Assembly (NCBI GenBank): GCA_900466475.1
Contig: UBMI01000010.1
Coordinates: 372,001-436,000, forward strand
Reading direction: 5' to 3'
Source of the DNA: Hyphomicrobiales bacterium
GTDB taxonomy: Bacteria; Pseudomonadota; Alphaproteobacteria; Rhizobiales; Rhizobiaceae
Length of the DNA: 64,000 bases
The notes beneath the pieces were generated by a model. That model was not told where the DNA came from and ran no database searches. It saw nothing but the letters and a program-made list of their open reading frames with translations. How positions within the stretch are numbered: the first letter of the stretch is position 1; every line of letters starts with the position of its first letter. The position numbers were made by a program, and so were the translations under genes. This document shows, piece after piece, positions 1 to 9,096 of this stretch.

Positions 1-295
1 GCATGTTCATCGCGTCGGCGAGCGAGCGCACGCCGTCCCAGCGCAGCTCCATGTTGAAATTCAGACCGCCTCTGACGACGTGGGTGTGATTGTCGATCAG
101 GCCGGGGAGGACGCGCTTGCCCTTGAGATCGACGACCCTGGTTTCCGGTCCCTTGAGCGCCATGATCTCGGCGTCGTGGCCGACGGCGAGAAACCTGCCG
201 TCCTTCACGGCAACGGCGCTGGCGGCCGGGTTGGAGCGGTCGAGCGTGGTGATCAGCCCGTGATGCAGGATGAGGTCGGCGGTCGTGTTTTCCAT
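1..295 (-). CDS. Amidohydrolase, YtcJ-like, N-terminal part (runs off left edge)
   Basis: Only the first 98 or so residues of a metal-dependent amidohydrolase are present. The translation gives the small beta-sandwich start of this superfamily (LILHHGLITTLD, then AVAVKDGRFLAVG) followed by LPGLIDNHTHVVRGG, in which HTH is the usual HxH metal-binding strand. The ATG at 295 lies 27 bp beyond the XapX-domain gene and reads in the same direction, so hydrolase, XapX and amidohydrolase probably form one operon. The substrate cannot be judged from this fragment. The family call rests on the HxH motif and overall pattern and is good; the subfamily is tentative. Confidence 0.8.
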   Translation of the reverse strand, partial: MENTTADLILHHGLITTLDRSNPAASAVAVKDGRFLAVGHDAEIMALKGPETRVVDLKGKRVLPGLIDNHTHVVRGGLNFNMELRWDGVRSLADAMNM

Positions 296-322
296 GGTCT
301 TCGTCCTCGAGCGCGAGCGCTA

Positions 323-592
323 TCAGGCCTTGTCGGAGGGCTTGGCGTCGGAAGGCGTGCTGCCCTTGGGCATGTGGCCGAACATGTGCGGCTTGATCTG
401 ATGCAACCACGAGACCGCTGCCGGTTCCTTGTTGATCAGCGTTTTGGCGAAAGGAATGACCTGCTCGCCGACAAGGATGCCGAGCAGGCCGACAAGGGCC
501 ACGACCGGCGGCGCAGGCGAACGGACATTGAGAAGGCTATAGACAATGCCGACGAGCAGGCCGGCGCCGAGGGAGAGTAGATAAATTTTCAT
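323..592 (-). CDS. XapX domain (DUF1427) small membrane protein
   Basis: An 89-residue protein with two hydrophobic stretches (about residues 3-20 and 28-46) around the conserved SLLNVRSPAPPVVALVGLLG segment, which is the hallmark of XapX/DUF1427 proteins. The rest is a short polar tail. The ATG at 592 follows a GAGG-type ribosome site, 69 bp after the isochorismatase-like hydrolase gene. XapX proteins are small inner-membrane proteins of unknown role; the operon context suggests it serves the uptake or handling of whatever the flanking hydrolases act on, which is inference. Confidence 0.85.
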   Translation of the reverse strand: MKIYLLSLGAGLLVGIVYSLLNVRSPAPPVVALVGLLGILVGEQVIPFAKTLINKEPAAVSWLHQIKPHMFGHMPKGSTPSDAKPSDKA

Positions 593-661
593 TTGGGGCC
601 TCGATTCATTTCGGCATGCGGCAACGGGGAAGCGGCGATGGAGCCGCTCCCCGGAGAGAAC

Positions 662-1351
662 TCACCTGGCCGGGTTCGGGCCGATGCGCTTGCCATGCGC
701 GATGCGCTCGGGCGCCTTGTGGACATGGGTATAGGCATAATCGACGCCCATGCCGTAAGCTCCGGAATGTTCCTTCACGATAGCCGTCACCGCATCATAG
801 GTTTCGCGGCGCGCCCAGTCGCGCTGCCATTCGAGCAGCACCTGCTGCCAGGTGACGGGCACGCAGCCGGCCTGGACCATGCGGTCCATGGCGTATTTGT
901 GGGCCTCGGCGGAGGTGCCGCCCGAAGCATCGGCGACCATATAGATCTCGTAATCGGTGTCGTGCATGCAGGAGAGCGCGAAGGTAGTGTTGCAGACTTC
1001 CGTCCAGAGGCCTGAGACGACGACCTTCTTGCGGCCGTCGGCGGCGTTCTTCGCCAGTGCGTCGCGAACGTTCTGATCGTCCCAGGAATTCATCGAAGTG
1101 CGTTCGAGGATCGTGTTTTCGGGGAAGACGGCGAGCAGCTCCGGATAGGTGTGGCCCGAGAAGGCTTCGGTCTCGACCGTGGTGATGGTGGTCGGAACCT
1201 TGAAGGTCTTGGCTGCCTTGGCGAGGCCGACGACGTTGTTCTTCAGCGCCTGGCGGTCGATGGACTGGACGCCGAAGGCCATTTGCGGCTGCTGGTCGAT
1301 GAAGATCAGCTGGCTGTTTTCCGGTGTCAGGACTTCGAGATATCTGGACAT
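662..1351 (-). CDS. Isochorismatase-family (cysteine) hydrolase, YcaC-like
   Basis: A 229-residue cysteine hydrolase. The catalytic Asp is in IFIDQQPQMAF (D19) and the nucleophile is C120 in SGLWTEVCNTTFA. Where related enzymes carry a catalytic Lys near residue 84 this protein appears to have Arg (ILERTSMNSW), which should be checked by alignment. A longer reading frame upstream exists, but the ATG at 1351 has a strong AGGGAGAA ribosome site and starts exactly where the family starts. It is the first gene of an operon with XapX and amidohydrolase genes. YcaC-type enzymes usually have no firmly assigned substrate; a C-N or related bond hydrolase is likely. Confidence 0.85.
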   Translation of the reverse strand: MSRYLEVLTPENSQLIFIDQQPQMAFGVQSIDRQALKNNVVGLAKAAKTFKVPTTITTVETEAFSGHTYPELLAVFPENTILERTSMNSWDDQNVRDALAKNAADGRKKVVVSGLWTEVCNTTFALSCMHDTDYEIYMVADASGGTSAEAHKYAMDRMVQAGCVPVTWQQVLLEWQRDWARRETYDAVTAIVKEHSGAYGMGVDYAYTHVHKAPERIAHGKRIGPNPAR

Positions 1352-1679
1352 TGAGCGTTCTCCCTGGTCGTGGGGCCTTGCGGCCAATAAACGGGCTGCC
1401 GGGCTGTCGCCAAAAGAGGCTGGCGGGCGTCGGTCGGCATCGCTTCCCCGCAAGGGCGAGGTTGCGAATTGACGGCGAACCTACTTGGCAAACGGCAAAT
1501 CCGATTGTCGGTTCTGACCCTCTTTTGTCGAAAATTGCTCTCGGCTGAAGAGGCTCCGCGGAAGGCCCCGAAGACGTTGAAAAATCGCTATTCGAGAAAA
1601 AATTGCGCCGTCCTGTCGGGAGAGGCCAGGCCCATGCGTCCTAGGGCCATAGTGACCAACAGCTCAAGGAGGACAGTTC
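1352..1679. other. Gene-free region between divergent hydrolase and VOC genes
   Basis: These 328 bases separate the leftward hydrolase operon from the rightward VOC gene and must hold promoters in both directions. I see a good ribosome site (AAGGAGG near 1668) for the VOC gene, but no convincing small gene, repeat or hairpin. Confidence 0.5.
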
Positions 1680-2162
1680 ATGGTCAAGGTCATTTCCTTT
1701 CTCTGGTTTGCCGAACAGGCGCGCGAAGCGGTCGAATTTTATGTCTCGCTGGTTCCCGATTCTTCGATCGGCGATATCACGACGGTGCCTTCGGAAACCC
1801 CGAGCGGGCCTCCCGGCAGCGTCGAGATCGTGGAATTCACGCTCGGCAATCAGAATTTCATCGCCATGCAGGCCGGGCCGTTCGAGCAGTTCAACCATGC
1901 CTTCTCGGTGCAGGTCGTCTGCGAGAATCAGGCGGAGCTCGACCGCATCTGGGATGGCTTCCTCACCAATGGCGGAACGGCCGAACATTGCGGCTGGCTC
2001 AGGGACCGCTGGGGTCTTTCCTGGCAGATCGTACCCAAGGCTCTGGCCGAGATGATGAGCGGCACGCGCAAGGGCAATGCCAAGAAGATGACGGAAGCAA
2101 TGCTGAAGATGATCAAGATCGACGTCGCTACCCTGGAGCAGGCGTTTCAGGAAGCCGCCTGA
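1680..2162 (+). CDS. VOC family protein (PhnB / 3-demethylubiquinone methyltransferase-like fold)
   Basis: A 160-residue single-domain VOC protein starting VISFLWFAEQAREAVEFYVSLVPDS, the typical PhnB-like opening, with the second half-fold at HAFSVQVVCENQAELDRIWDGF and CGWLRDRWGLSWQIVP. These proteins look like glyoxalases but are mostly of unknown function. The ATG has a strong AAGGAGG site. An AraC-type regulator gene starts 95 bp downstream on the same strand and may be cotranscribed or act on this gene. The family is secure; the reaction is not assignable. Confidence 0.85.
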   Translation: MVKVISFLWFAEQAREAVEFYVSLVPDSSIGDITTVPSETPSGPPGSVEIVEFTLGNQNFIAMQAGPFEQFNHAFSVQVVCENQAELDRIWDGFLTNGGTAEHCGWLRDRWGLSWQIVPKALAEMMSGTRKGNAKKMTEAMLKMIKIDVATLEQAFQEAA

Positions 2163-2257
2163 CACCAGGGAATCGATGCGACGCGAGCGGGCGGCAGCCT
2201 CGAAGGGGCTGCCGTTTCGATTTCGCCAGGTGGATTTCGAAAGCAAACAATGCGATT

Positions 2258-3142
2258 ATGACAGTGGGAGGCAATTCGAAAACGGGGGTGATTGAATTGG
2301 CATCTCGGCCAAAGGTTTCATTGTTGCAAGCCGGTGCAGTCTCGATTGTGCGCATGCGCAGCACCAGCGCCGACCATGACGAAAGCGGGCCGATTCCCCA
2401 GGCGGAGGCTTTCAGCGTCATCGCCCAGTTGAAACCTTTCGACAACCATCGCCTTTGGCGCGGCGGCAAGCTTGTTCACGACGGCGGCCATTCGGCAGGC
2501 GCGCTGGCGATCACCGATCTCGGGGAGGAATGGCGCTGCCACCATCGCTCCTCTTTCGACAATATGCGCTTCAATATTTCCCGGCAGGGGCTTGCCGATT
2601 TCAGCTACGAGGCGGGACGGTCGGGCTTCAATGGGCTCGATTGCGGGCAGGGCCAGCTCGATCCTGTCGTGCAGGCGCTTGCGACGGCGTTGCTCCCGGC
2701 GCTCAGCCAGCCGGCGCATGCGAGCGCTCTCTTCATCGATCACATCCTGCTGGCGCTGCAGGCGCATCTTGTGACGCGTTACGGCAAGATCAACCTGCCG
2801 GCAGAACGCAGCGGCGGGCTCTCGGGGCGTCAGCTCAACCTGGCGACGGCATTCCTTGCTTCGCTGACGGCGCGGGAGGCGACGATCTCGGATGTCGCGG
2901 CGCAATGCGGGCTGTCGACCAGCTATTTCATTCGCGCCTTCAAGAAATCGACCGGCCGCACGCCGCACCGGTGGCTGCTCGAATATCGGGCGGAGAAAGC
3001 GCGACAGATGCTGCTTGGCACCGCCTCCATTGCCGAGATCGCGGTTACCTGCGGTTTTGCCGACCAGAGCCACCTGACGCGTATCTTCACCGCACTCCAC
3101 GGGGTTTCGCCCGGAACATGGCGACGGGAGAGGCGCATCTGA
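2258..3142 (+). CDS. AraC family transcriptional regulator
   Basis: A 294-residue regulator with the two C-terminal helix-turn-helix motifs of AraC/XylS proteins: TISDVAAQCGLSTSYFIRAF and, further on, SIAEIAVTCGFADQSHLTRIF ending in GVSPGTWRRERR. The N-terminal ~180 residues form the effector-sensing part and match no domain I can name. The reading frame stays open far upstream, but that stretch overlaps the VOC gene in another frame, so the start at 2258 (ATG) was chosen; a slightly later start is possible. It lies just downstream of a VOC gene that it may regulate. Confidence 0.8.
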   Translation: MTVGGNSKTGVIELASRPKVSLLQAGAVSIVRMRSTSADHDESGPIPQAEAFSVIAQLKPFDNHRLWRGGKLVHDGGHSAGALAITDLGEEWRCHHRSSFDNMRFNISRQGLADFSYEAGRSGFNGLDCGQGQLDPVVQALATALLPALSQPAHASALFIDHILLALQAHLVTRYGKINLPAERSGGLSGRQLNLATAFLASLTAREATISDVAAQCGLSTSYFIRAFKKSTGRTPHRWLLEYRAEKARQMLLGTASIAEIAVTCGFADQSHLTRIFTALHGVSPGTWRRERRI

Positions 3143-3300
3143 AGCCTGGCGCGGTGCCGGACGGAAAATCGGTAAGCGTTTTGCCGGCACTGCTTTAGCG
3201 TTGTTCAAGTAAAAGTGAGCGCACGGGTTATTTTCAAAGTTTGCTGATATTACAAATCGGTAATGACGGGTGGTTGTGCTTGCTGCCGGCCGGGGAAAGG

Positions 3301-3336
3301 TGCGATATTGTCGCACCAGGTGAGACTTTTTGTCTC
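3301..3336. promoter_or_regulatory. Two adjacent inverted repeats upstream of the RND efflux operon
   Basis: TGCGATATTGTCGCA at 3301-3315 is a dyad with 5-bp arms, and GAGACTTTTTGTCTC at 3322-3336 is a second with 5-bp arms, both within 90 bp of the efflux adaptor start. They are plausible operator sites, but no regulator gene is adjacent and the arms are short, so chance is not excluded. Confidence 0.35.
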
Positions 3337-3389
3337 GCGCGCCTCTTTCGACCGACCCTGGACAACCTCAAGTCCCTCCGGAGACGTGA

Positions 3390-4604
3390 ATGCCCTTTTG
3401 GAAGCAATTTGTACTTTGCCTTGTCGTCATTATCGCCGGCTTTGCCGCGTGGGTCTATTTTGTGCCCGGCGCCGGCGAGACGATGCGTAACGCCGGTATT
3501 CCCGACAGCATCGTTTCCAGGATCTCACCGAAGAGCGAAGAGGCAGCCGATGCCGGCGCGGGGCAGGCTCAAGGCGGCCAAGCGCAAGGGCAGGGACAGG
3601 GGCAGAACCGCCGCAATGGCGGCGGTGGCGGCGGACGCAATGGCGCGGTGCTCGTCGTCACCCAGGCCGTGGTGCAGGGCGTCGTCAACGACCGGCTGAA
3701 TGCGATCGGCACGGGTGACGCGATCCGCTCCGTTGCGGTCACGCCGCAGGCGACGGGTACGATCCGCGAGATTCTGATCAAGTCAGGCGATATGGTGAAG
3801 CAGGGGCAGGTTCTCGCCAAGCTCGACAGCGAGGAGCAGGTCATTGCCCAGGGGCAGGCGCAGGTGGCGCTGAATAGCGCGCTCGAGAAATCCAGCCTCT
3901 ACCACAATATCAAGTCCAGCGTTTCGCGCATGGATGTCTTCGATTCCGAGATCGCCGAGCAGAATGCGCGGCTGCAATTGCAGGCAGCCGATCTCAATCT
4001 CCAGCGCCGTAATATCGTGGCCCCGATCGACGGCATCGTCGGCATCGTGCCCGTCAATATCGGTGACAATGTCACCACCTCGACGCCGATCGTGACATTG
4101 GACGATCGCACCGAAATCCTCGTCGATTACTGGGTGCCGGAGCGTTTCGCCAATACGGTTTCCGTTGGCCAGGTGGTCGAGGCAACGTCCGTGGCGCGGC
4201 CGGGCAAAATCTTTTCGGGCGTGCTCGAAGCGGTCGACAACCGTATCGACGCGGCAAGCCGGACGCTGCGCCTGCGCGGCCGGATCGACAACAGCTCGGA
4301 CGAGCTGCGCGCGGGCATGTCCTTCGCTGTCAGCATGAAGTTTGCCGGCGACAAATATCCAGCCGTCAACCCGCTCTCCGTACAGTGGGATGCCCAGGGC
4401 TCCTTCGTCTGGCGGGTGACCGACGACAAGTCGCACAAGGTGCGGGTCACGGTCGTGCAGCGCAATCCGGACTATGTGCTGGTCAAGGCTGACTTGAAGG
4501 ATGGCGATCAGATCGTCACCCAGGGCCTGCAGCGCGTACGCGAGAACGGCGCTGTGCGCACGGCGACCGATGTCGCCGCAAACGACAAGGTCGCCGCCCA
4601 ATGA
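3390..4604 (+). CDS. RND efflux periplasmic adaptor subunit (HlyD/AcrA-type membrane fusion protein)
   Basis: A 404-residue adaptor. It begins with one membrane anchor (about residues 5-25), then a Gln/Gly-rich flexible stretch (about 57-85), then the barrel-sandwich lipoyl halves (SVAVTPQATGTIREILIKSGDM; RRNIVAPIDGIVGIVPVNIGDNV), the beta-barrel domain and a membrane-proximal domain. It bridges the inner-membrane pump to an outer-membrane channel. The stop codon overlaps the pump start by 4 bp (ATGA), so the two genes are translationally coupled. No outer-membrane factor gene is nearby, so a TolC-like channel from elsewhere is expected. Confidence 0.93.
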   Translation: MPFWKQFVLCLVVIIAGFAAWVYFVPGAGETMRNAGIPDSIVSRISPKSEEAADAGAGQAQGGQAQGQGQGQNRRNGGGGGGRNGAVLVVTQAVVQGVVNDRLNAIGTGDAIRSVAVTPQATGTIREILIKSGDMVKQGQVLAKLDSEEQVIAQGQAQVALNSALEKSSLYHNIKSSVSRMDVFDSEIAEQNARLQLQAADLNLQRRNIVAPIDGIVGIVPVNIGDNVTTSTPIVTLDDRTEILVDYWVPERFANTVSVGQVVEATSVARPGKIFSGVLEAVDNRIDAASRTLRLRGRIDNSSDELRAGMSFAVSMKFAGDKYPAVNPLSVQWDAQGSFVWRVTDDKSHKVRVTVVQRNPDYVLVKADLKDGDQIVTQGLQRVRENGAVRTATDVAANDKVAAQ

Positions 4605-7600
4605 GCGTGACCGAGATCCACCAGGACAAACCGGAATCCGGCAAGGCGACCTTCACCGCACTCTTCGTGCGCCGGCCGATCCTGGCGCTGGTCTTCAATA
4701 CGCTGATGGTGGTGGCCGGTCTTGCGGCCTATGTGGGCGTCGAAGTGCGCGAGCTGCCCGATGTCGACCGGCCGGTCGTGACCGTGCGCACGACATTCGA
4801 CGGCGCTTCGCCGCAGACGATCGACCAGGAACTGACCAAGGTCATCGAAGGTGCGGTTGCGCGCGTCAGCGGTCTCAAGTCCATCTCTTCCAGTTCCCAG
4901 TTCGGCCAGAGCCGCGTGACGCTGGAATTTTCCGATTCCATCGATCTGGCCGTTGCCGCCAATGACGTGCGTGACGCAATCGGCCGCATCGCCCAGAACC
5001 TGCCCGATGAGGCGGATGCGCCGCAGATCGTCAAGGCTGATTCGGACTCTTCGGCGATCATGCGCCTTGCGGTGACGTCGGATACGCTCAACATGGACGA
5101 TCTGACGCTCCTCGTCGAGAACGAGGTGGTCGACCGCCTGGCCTCCGTCGATGGCGTTGCCGATGTCGAAGAATACGGCGATCAGGAAAAGGTCTTCCGT
5201 GTCGACGTCGATCAGGGCGCGCTTGCAAGCCGCGGACTGACCATCGGCGATCTCACCAAGGCGCTCGACAATGCCGCGCTCGACGTGCCGGCCGGTTCGC
5301 TGAAGAGCCCGATGCAGGATATCGTGGTGCGCGCCACGGCCAGCCTGCAGACACCCGAGGACTTCCAGAACGTCATCCTGCAGCACAATGTGCGTCTCGG
5401 CGATGTCGCGACCGTGACGCTCGGGCCGCGCGACGGTGAGACGGCGCTGCGTTCCAATGGCAAACCGGGCATCGGTCTTGGCATCATCCGCCAGGCGCAG
5501 TCGAATACGCTGAATATTTCCACCGGCATTCACGCTGCCGTCGACCAGCTTTCTAAGACGCTGCCGAAGGGCACGACGATCGCAATCACCAGCGACGACG
5601 CCGTGTTCATCGAGGGCGCGATCCATGAAGTGGTGCTGGCGCTGCTGCTTTCGGCCGTCATCGTCACCGTCGTCATCTATCTCTTCCTGCGCGACTGGCG
5701 CGCGACGCTGATCCCGTCCGTCTCGATGCCGGTGGCGCTGATCGGCACGCTGGCGGCGATCTATATGGTCGGCTTCTCGATCAACATCCTGACGCTGCTT
5801 GCGATCGTGCTGGCGACCGGTCTCGTGGTCGATGACGCCATCGTCGTGCTGGAAAACATCGTGCGCCGACGCTCGGAGGGCATGGGACCGCGCGCGGCGG
5901 CCGTGCTCGGCACGCGCGAAGTCTTCTTCGCCGTCATCGCGACAACGGCCACACTTGCCGCCGTCTTCATTCCGCTGTCCTTCCTGCCGGGGCAGGTGGG
6001 TGGTCTTTTCCGCGAATTCGGTTTCGTGCTTGCCTTCTCGGTCGGCCTGTCGTCGATCGTGGCACTGACGCTGTGTCCAATGCTCGCCTCTCGCATGCTG
6101 ACCAAGCCGATGATCGAGGACCACGGATTGCTCGGCCGCTTCGGCGAGGCTTTCGCCGGCCTCTACAAATGGGCGCTGCATGCCTGCCTGAACGCGCCTG
6201 TCGTCGTCATCGTCTTCTCGCTTATCTTCGGCGGTGCAGCCGTTGTCGCTTTCGGGACGGTCAAGAGCGAACTGACGCCGGAAGAAGACCGCGCCATGGT
6301 GATGATGCGGCTGACAACGCCGCAGGGTTCCAGCCTCGAATATACGCGCGACAAGCTGCAGCTCGTGGAGGAATATCTGCAGCCGCTTGTCGACAGCGGC
6401 GACATCAGGAACGTCTTCTCGATCTCCGGCCAGGGCGGCGCTTCCAACAGCGGCTTCATGGTGCTGACGCTGGCGCCCTGGGGCGAACGCCACCGCACGC
6501 AGGCCGATATCGTCCGCGACATCAACCAGGCTGCGTCAAAGGTGCCGGCGCTGCGCGGCAATGCGATCTCGTCGAACAGCCTGCGTATTCGCGGCGCCGG
6601 CAGCGGCCTGCAGATGGCGCTGATCGGCAATGATCACGAGGCGCTGACGGCGGCTGCCGCCAAGCTCGTGCAGCAGCTCGATGCCAGCGGCCAGTACGAT
6701 ACGCCACGCCTGACCAACGAACCGTCGCAGGCGCAAGTCTCCGTCGCAATCGATCGTGAACGGGCCTCCGATCTCGGTATCGATATCACCGGCCTTTCGA
6801 CCGCCATCCAGTCGCTGCTCGAAGGACGATCGGTGGTCGACGTCTTCGTCAATGGCGAATCCTATCCGGTGCTTCTGACCTCGACAATGCGGCCGATCGA
6901 CGACCCGACCGATCTTGAAAACGTCTTCCTGAAGACCGGCGACGGCAAGATCGTGCCGATGTCGGTCATCGCTTCGCTGAAGGAAGGCTCGGTCGCCCCG
7001 CAGCTCAACCGTGAACAGCAGCTCGCCTCGGTGGCGATCACCGCAGGCCTGAAGGACGGTATGTCGCTTGGCGACGCCGTGAAGAACGTCACGCAAATGG
7101 CAGCACCGCTGTTGCCGGCCGGCGCGCGCCTGCTGCCGCTCGCAGAAGCTGCGACGCTGGAGGAGAACTCCAGCGGCATGGCGCTGACCTTCGGCTTTGC
7201 GATCGTCATCATCTTCCTGGTGCTCGCGGCACAGTTCGAAAGCGTGCTGTCGTCGCTGATCATCATGTCGACGGTGCCGCTCGGTCTTGCCTGCGCCGTC
7301 TTCGCGCTTGTCATCACCGGCTCCAGCCTCAACATCTACAGCCAGATCGGCCTGGTGCTGCTTGTCGGCGTCATGGCGAAGAACGGCATCCTGATCGTGG
7401 AATTCGCCAACCAGCTGCGTGACCGCGGCGAGGACGTGCGCTCGTCCATCGAGAAGGCCTGCGCGCTTCGCCTGCGCCCGGTCATGATGACGATGATCGC
7501 GACCATTCTTGGGGGCGTTCCGCTGGTCTTTGCGCATGGTGCGGGCGCGGAAGCGCGCGTGGCGCTCGGCTGGGTCATCGTCGGCGGTCTCGGCTTCGCG

Positions 7601-7753
7601 ACGCTGGTGACGTTGTTCATCACGCCGGTCGCCTATCTCCTGATTGCCCGGTTCGCCAAGCCGCATGCCCATGAAGAAGCGCGCCTGCACGAGGAAATGA
7701 CGCATGCGACGCGTCCGAAGCCGGATCCGCAGCAGCTTCAGGCTGCCGAGTAA
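4601..7753 (+). CDS. RND efflux transporter permease subunit (AcrB/MdtB-type)
   Basis: A 1050-residue proton-driven exporter of normal family length. It has an N-terminal helix after RRPILALVFNTLM, two large periplasmic loops, and twelve membrane segments in two repeats. TM4 carries the proton-relay pair in VLATGLVVDDAIVVLENIVRR, and the second half carries QIGLVLLVGVMAKNGILIVEFANQ. The gene overlaps the adaptor by 4 bp and is followed by a strong terminator, so the operon is just these two genes. Substrate is probably toxic organic compounds or antibiotics, but this cannot be told from sequence. Confidence 0.95.
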   Translation: MSVTEIHQDKPESGKATFTALFVRRPILALVFNTLMVVAGLAAYVGVEVRELPDVDRPVVTVRTTFDGASPQTIDQELTKVIEGAVARVSGLKSISSSSQFGQSRVTLEFSDSIDLAVAANDVRDAIGRIAQNLPDEADAPQIVKADSDSSAIMRLAVTSDTLNMDDLTLLVENEVVDRLASVDGVADVEEYGDQEKVFRVDVDQGALASRGLTIGDLTKALDNAALDVPAGSLKSPMQDIVVRATASLQTPEDFQNVILQHNVRLGDVATVTLGPRDGETALRSNGKPGIGLGIIRQAQSNTLNISTGIHAAVDQLSKTLPKGTTIAITSDDAVFIEGAIHEVVLALLLSAVIVTVVIYLFLRDWRATLIPSVSMPVALIGTLAAIYMVGFSINILTLLAIVLATGLVVDDAIVVLENIVRRRSEGMGPRAAAVLGTREVFFAVIATTATLAAVFIPLSFLPGQVGGLFREFGFVLAFSVGLSSIVALTLCPMLASRMLTKPMIEDHGLLGRFGEAFAGLYKWALHACLNAPVVVIVFSLIFGGAAVVAFGTVKSELTPEEDRAMVMMRLTTPQGSSLEYTRDKLQLVEEYLQPLVDSGDIRNVFSISGQGGASNSGFMVLTLAPWGERHRTQADIVRDINQAASKVPALRGNAISSNSLRIRGAGSGLQMALIGNDHEALTAAAAKLVQQLDASGQYDTPRLTNEPSQAQVSVAIDRERASDLGIDITGLSTAIQSLLEGRSVVDVFVNGESYPVLLTSTMRPIDDPTDLENVFLKTGDGKIVPMSVIASLKEGSVAPQLNREQQLASVAITAGLKDGMSLGDAVKNVTQMAAPLLPAGARLLPLAEAATLEENSSGMALTFGFAIVIIFLVLAAQFESVLSSLIIMSTVPLGLACAVFALVITGSSLNIYSQIGLVLLVGVMAKNGILIVEFANQLRDRGEDVRSSIEKACALRLRPVMMTMIATILGGVPLVFAHGAGAEARVALGWVIVGGLGFATLVTLFITPVAYLLIARFAKPHAHEEARLHEEMTHATRPKPDPQQLQAAE

Positions 7754-7783
7754 GAGGGCGAACAAGCTTTTTTAATACTTTCG

Positions 7784-7820
7784 AAAACGCCCGCCGTATC
7801 TCTCCGGCAGGCGTTTTTAT
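7784..7820 (+). terminator. Rho-independent terminator of the RND operon
   Basis: The arms AAAACGCCCGCCG (7784-7796) and CGGCAGGCGTTTT (7805-7817) pair with one mismatch around a short loop and run into T residues, 30 bp after the pump stop codon. Confidence 0.85.
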
Positions 7821-7962
7821 GGTGTATGAAGTCTTGTGAAATAAGATAAATTACTTCTGAACTTTAGCCGTTTATTAAGCATAAGCGGCAATGATCGTGA
7901 TCAGTAACCGGCCGGTCTTCCCCAGTTTTTCCGAAGACCACTGCGCTGCTTTTCCAGCGACG

Positions 7963-7980
7963 GCGGACATGAGCGTCCGC
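7963..7980 (+). promoter_or_regulatory. Hairpin in the flagellin 5' leader region
   Basis: GCGGAC-ATGAGC-GTCCGC forms a perfect 6-bp hairpin about 56 bp before the flagellin start codon. A weaker dyad (CCGTTTAT/ATAAGCGG) lies at 7869-7889. In alphaproteobacteria FlbT can act on flagellin mRNA leaders; a link to this hairpin is only a guess. Confidence 0.3.
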
Positions 7981-8036
7981 TTGATTTCGGTACATCCTGT
8001 TGTGTTGCGTCTTGTTGTGTTTTTGGAGTTCGTACC

Positions 8037-9035
8037 GTGAGTATTTATCAGCGCACCTCCGTGGATGCGGCGCTTAATGTGCTGCGTGATATCAATCGGA
8101 ACATGACGGTGACGCAGAACCATGTCACGACAGGTCTGCGCGTCGAAAAATCAAAAGACAATGCCGCCTATTGGTCGGTTGCGACGACAGCTCGCCACGA
8201 CAACAAGGCCCTTTCCGCCATTCAGGATGCCCTCGGCATGGCGGCTGCCACCATGGGTACAGCATCGGCGGGTGTCGACAGCGTCGTCGACGTCGTCACC
8301 GAGATCAAGGCAAAGCTTGTGGCGGCAACCGAGCAGGGCGTCGACAAGACAAAGATCGGTGAAGAGCTCGAGCAGTTGAAGGCGCAGCTGCGCAGCGTTT
8401 CCGAGGGTGCAGGCTTCAACAACGACAACTGGATCATCCTCGACAATACGACGACGCCGACGCAGCCGCGCCAGATCCCGGCCTCCTTCATCCGCAATTC
8501 GGACGGGACGGTATCGGTCGGCATGCTGAGCTATCATATCGATATCCCGCCAAGCGGCGCGACATCCTCCAAGGATGCACGTTATGTGATCGACGACCGG
8601 GCAGGCGGCACCGGCGAATATGGTGTTCTGACTTCCGACTTCTTCGCAAGCGAACTGGGCGCGGCGCAGAATTGGGTGCTGACGAAGAGCAAGAACGGCA
8701 ACACGGCCGGCCAGGTGGAAATCGGCCTGACGGCAAGTACCAGCAAACAGGACCTGAACGAGATGATCAGTGTCGTCGATGCCGCGCTCGGACAGTTGAC
8801 GACCGTCGGTTCGGCTTTCGGCGCACTGGAAAAGCGCATCAGCATCCAGGACGAATTCGCCAAGAACCTGTCCGACAATCTTACCACGGGTATCGGCCGC
8901 CTCGTCGATGCCGACATGGAGACGGAATCGAGCAAGCTCAAGGCATTGCAGACCCAGCAGCAGCTCGGCCTGCAATCGCTGAATATCGCCAACGCATCCT
9001 ACGACACGGTTCGTCAGCTCTTCCAGAACTTCTGA
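8037..9035 (+). CDS. Flagellin
   Basis: A 332-residue flagellin with the conserved N-terminal D0/D1 region (TGLRVEKSKDNAAYWSVATTARHDN, then VVTEIKAKLVAATEQGVDKTKI) and the C-terminal D1/D0 region (about 245-332, ending in SYDTVRQLFQNF). The middle is a short variable domain. The start is GTG at 8037, with GGAG about 10 bp upstream; no ATG fits. Rhizobial flagellins usually sit in a large motility cluster, but this gene is alone between an efflux operon and a reductase gene and has its own terminator. Its N-terminal helix (MSIYQRTSVDAALNVLRDINRNM) differs from typical rhizobial FlaA, so it may be a minor or alternative filament subunit. Confidence 0.92.
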   Translation: MSIYQRTSVDAALNVLRDINRNMTVTQNHVTTGLRVEKSKDNAAYWSVATTARHDNKALSAIQDALGMAAATMGTASAGVDSVVDVVTEIKAKLVAATEQGVDKTKIGEELEQLKAQLRSVSEGAGFNNDNWIILDNTTTPTQPRQIPASFIRNSDGTVSVGMLSYHIDIPPSGATSSKDARYVIDDRAGGTGEYGVLTSDFFASELGAAQNWVLTKSKNGNTAGQVEIGLTASTSKQDLNEMISVVDAALGQLTTVGSAFGALEKRISIQDEFAKNLSDNLTTGIGRLVDADMETESSKLKALQTQQQLGLQSLNIANASYDTVRQLFQNF

Positions 9036-9054
9036 TTTCGGTTTTGTAGTACCA

Positions 9055-9091
9055 GCCGCGCGGCAAGCGATGCTCACCGCGCGGTTTTCTT
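9055..9091 (+). terminator. Terminator after flagellin
   Basis: CCGCGCGG at 9056-9063 pairs perfectly with CCGCGCGG at 9077-9084, followed by TTTTCTTT. It lies between convergent genes and overlaps the approach to the reductase stop, so it mainly serves flagellin. Confidence 0.8.
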
Positions 9092-9096
9092 TGGCT

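Noticed and set aside
1469..2257. Upstream extension of the AraC-type gene
   Set aside because: It overlaps the VOC gene in another frame and adds Arg/Ser-rich sequence unlike any AraC protein, so the later ATG at 2258 was used.
4508..6493. 661-codon frame opposite the RND pump genes
   Set aside because: It is the mirror of strongly coding RND sequence, rich in Arg/His/Asp with no domain, and spans two real genes.
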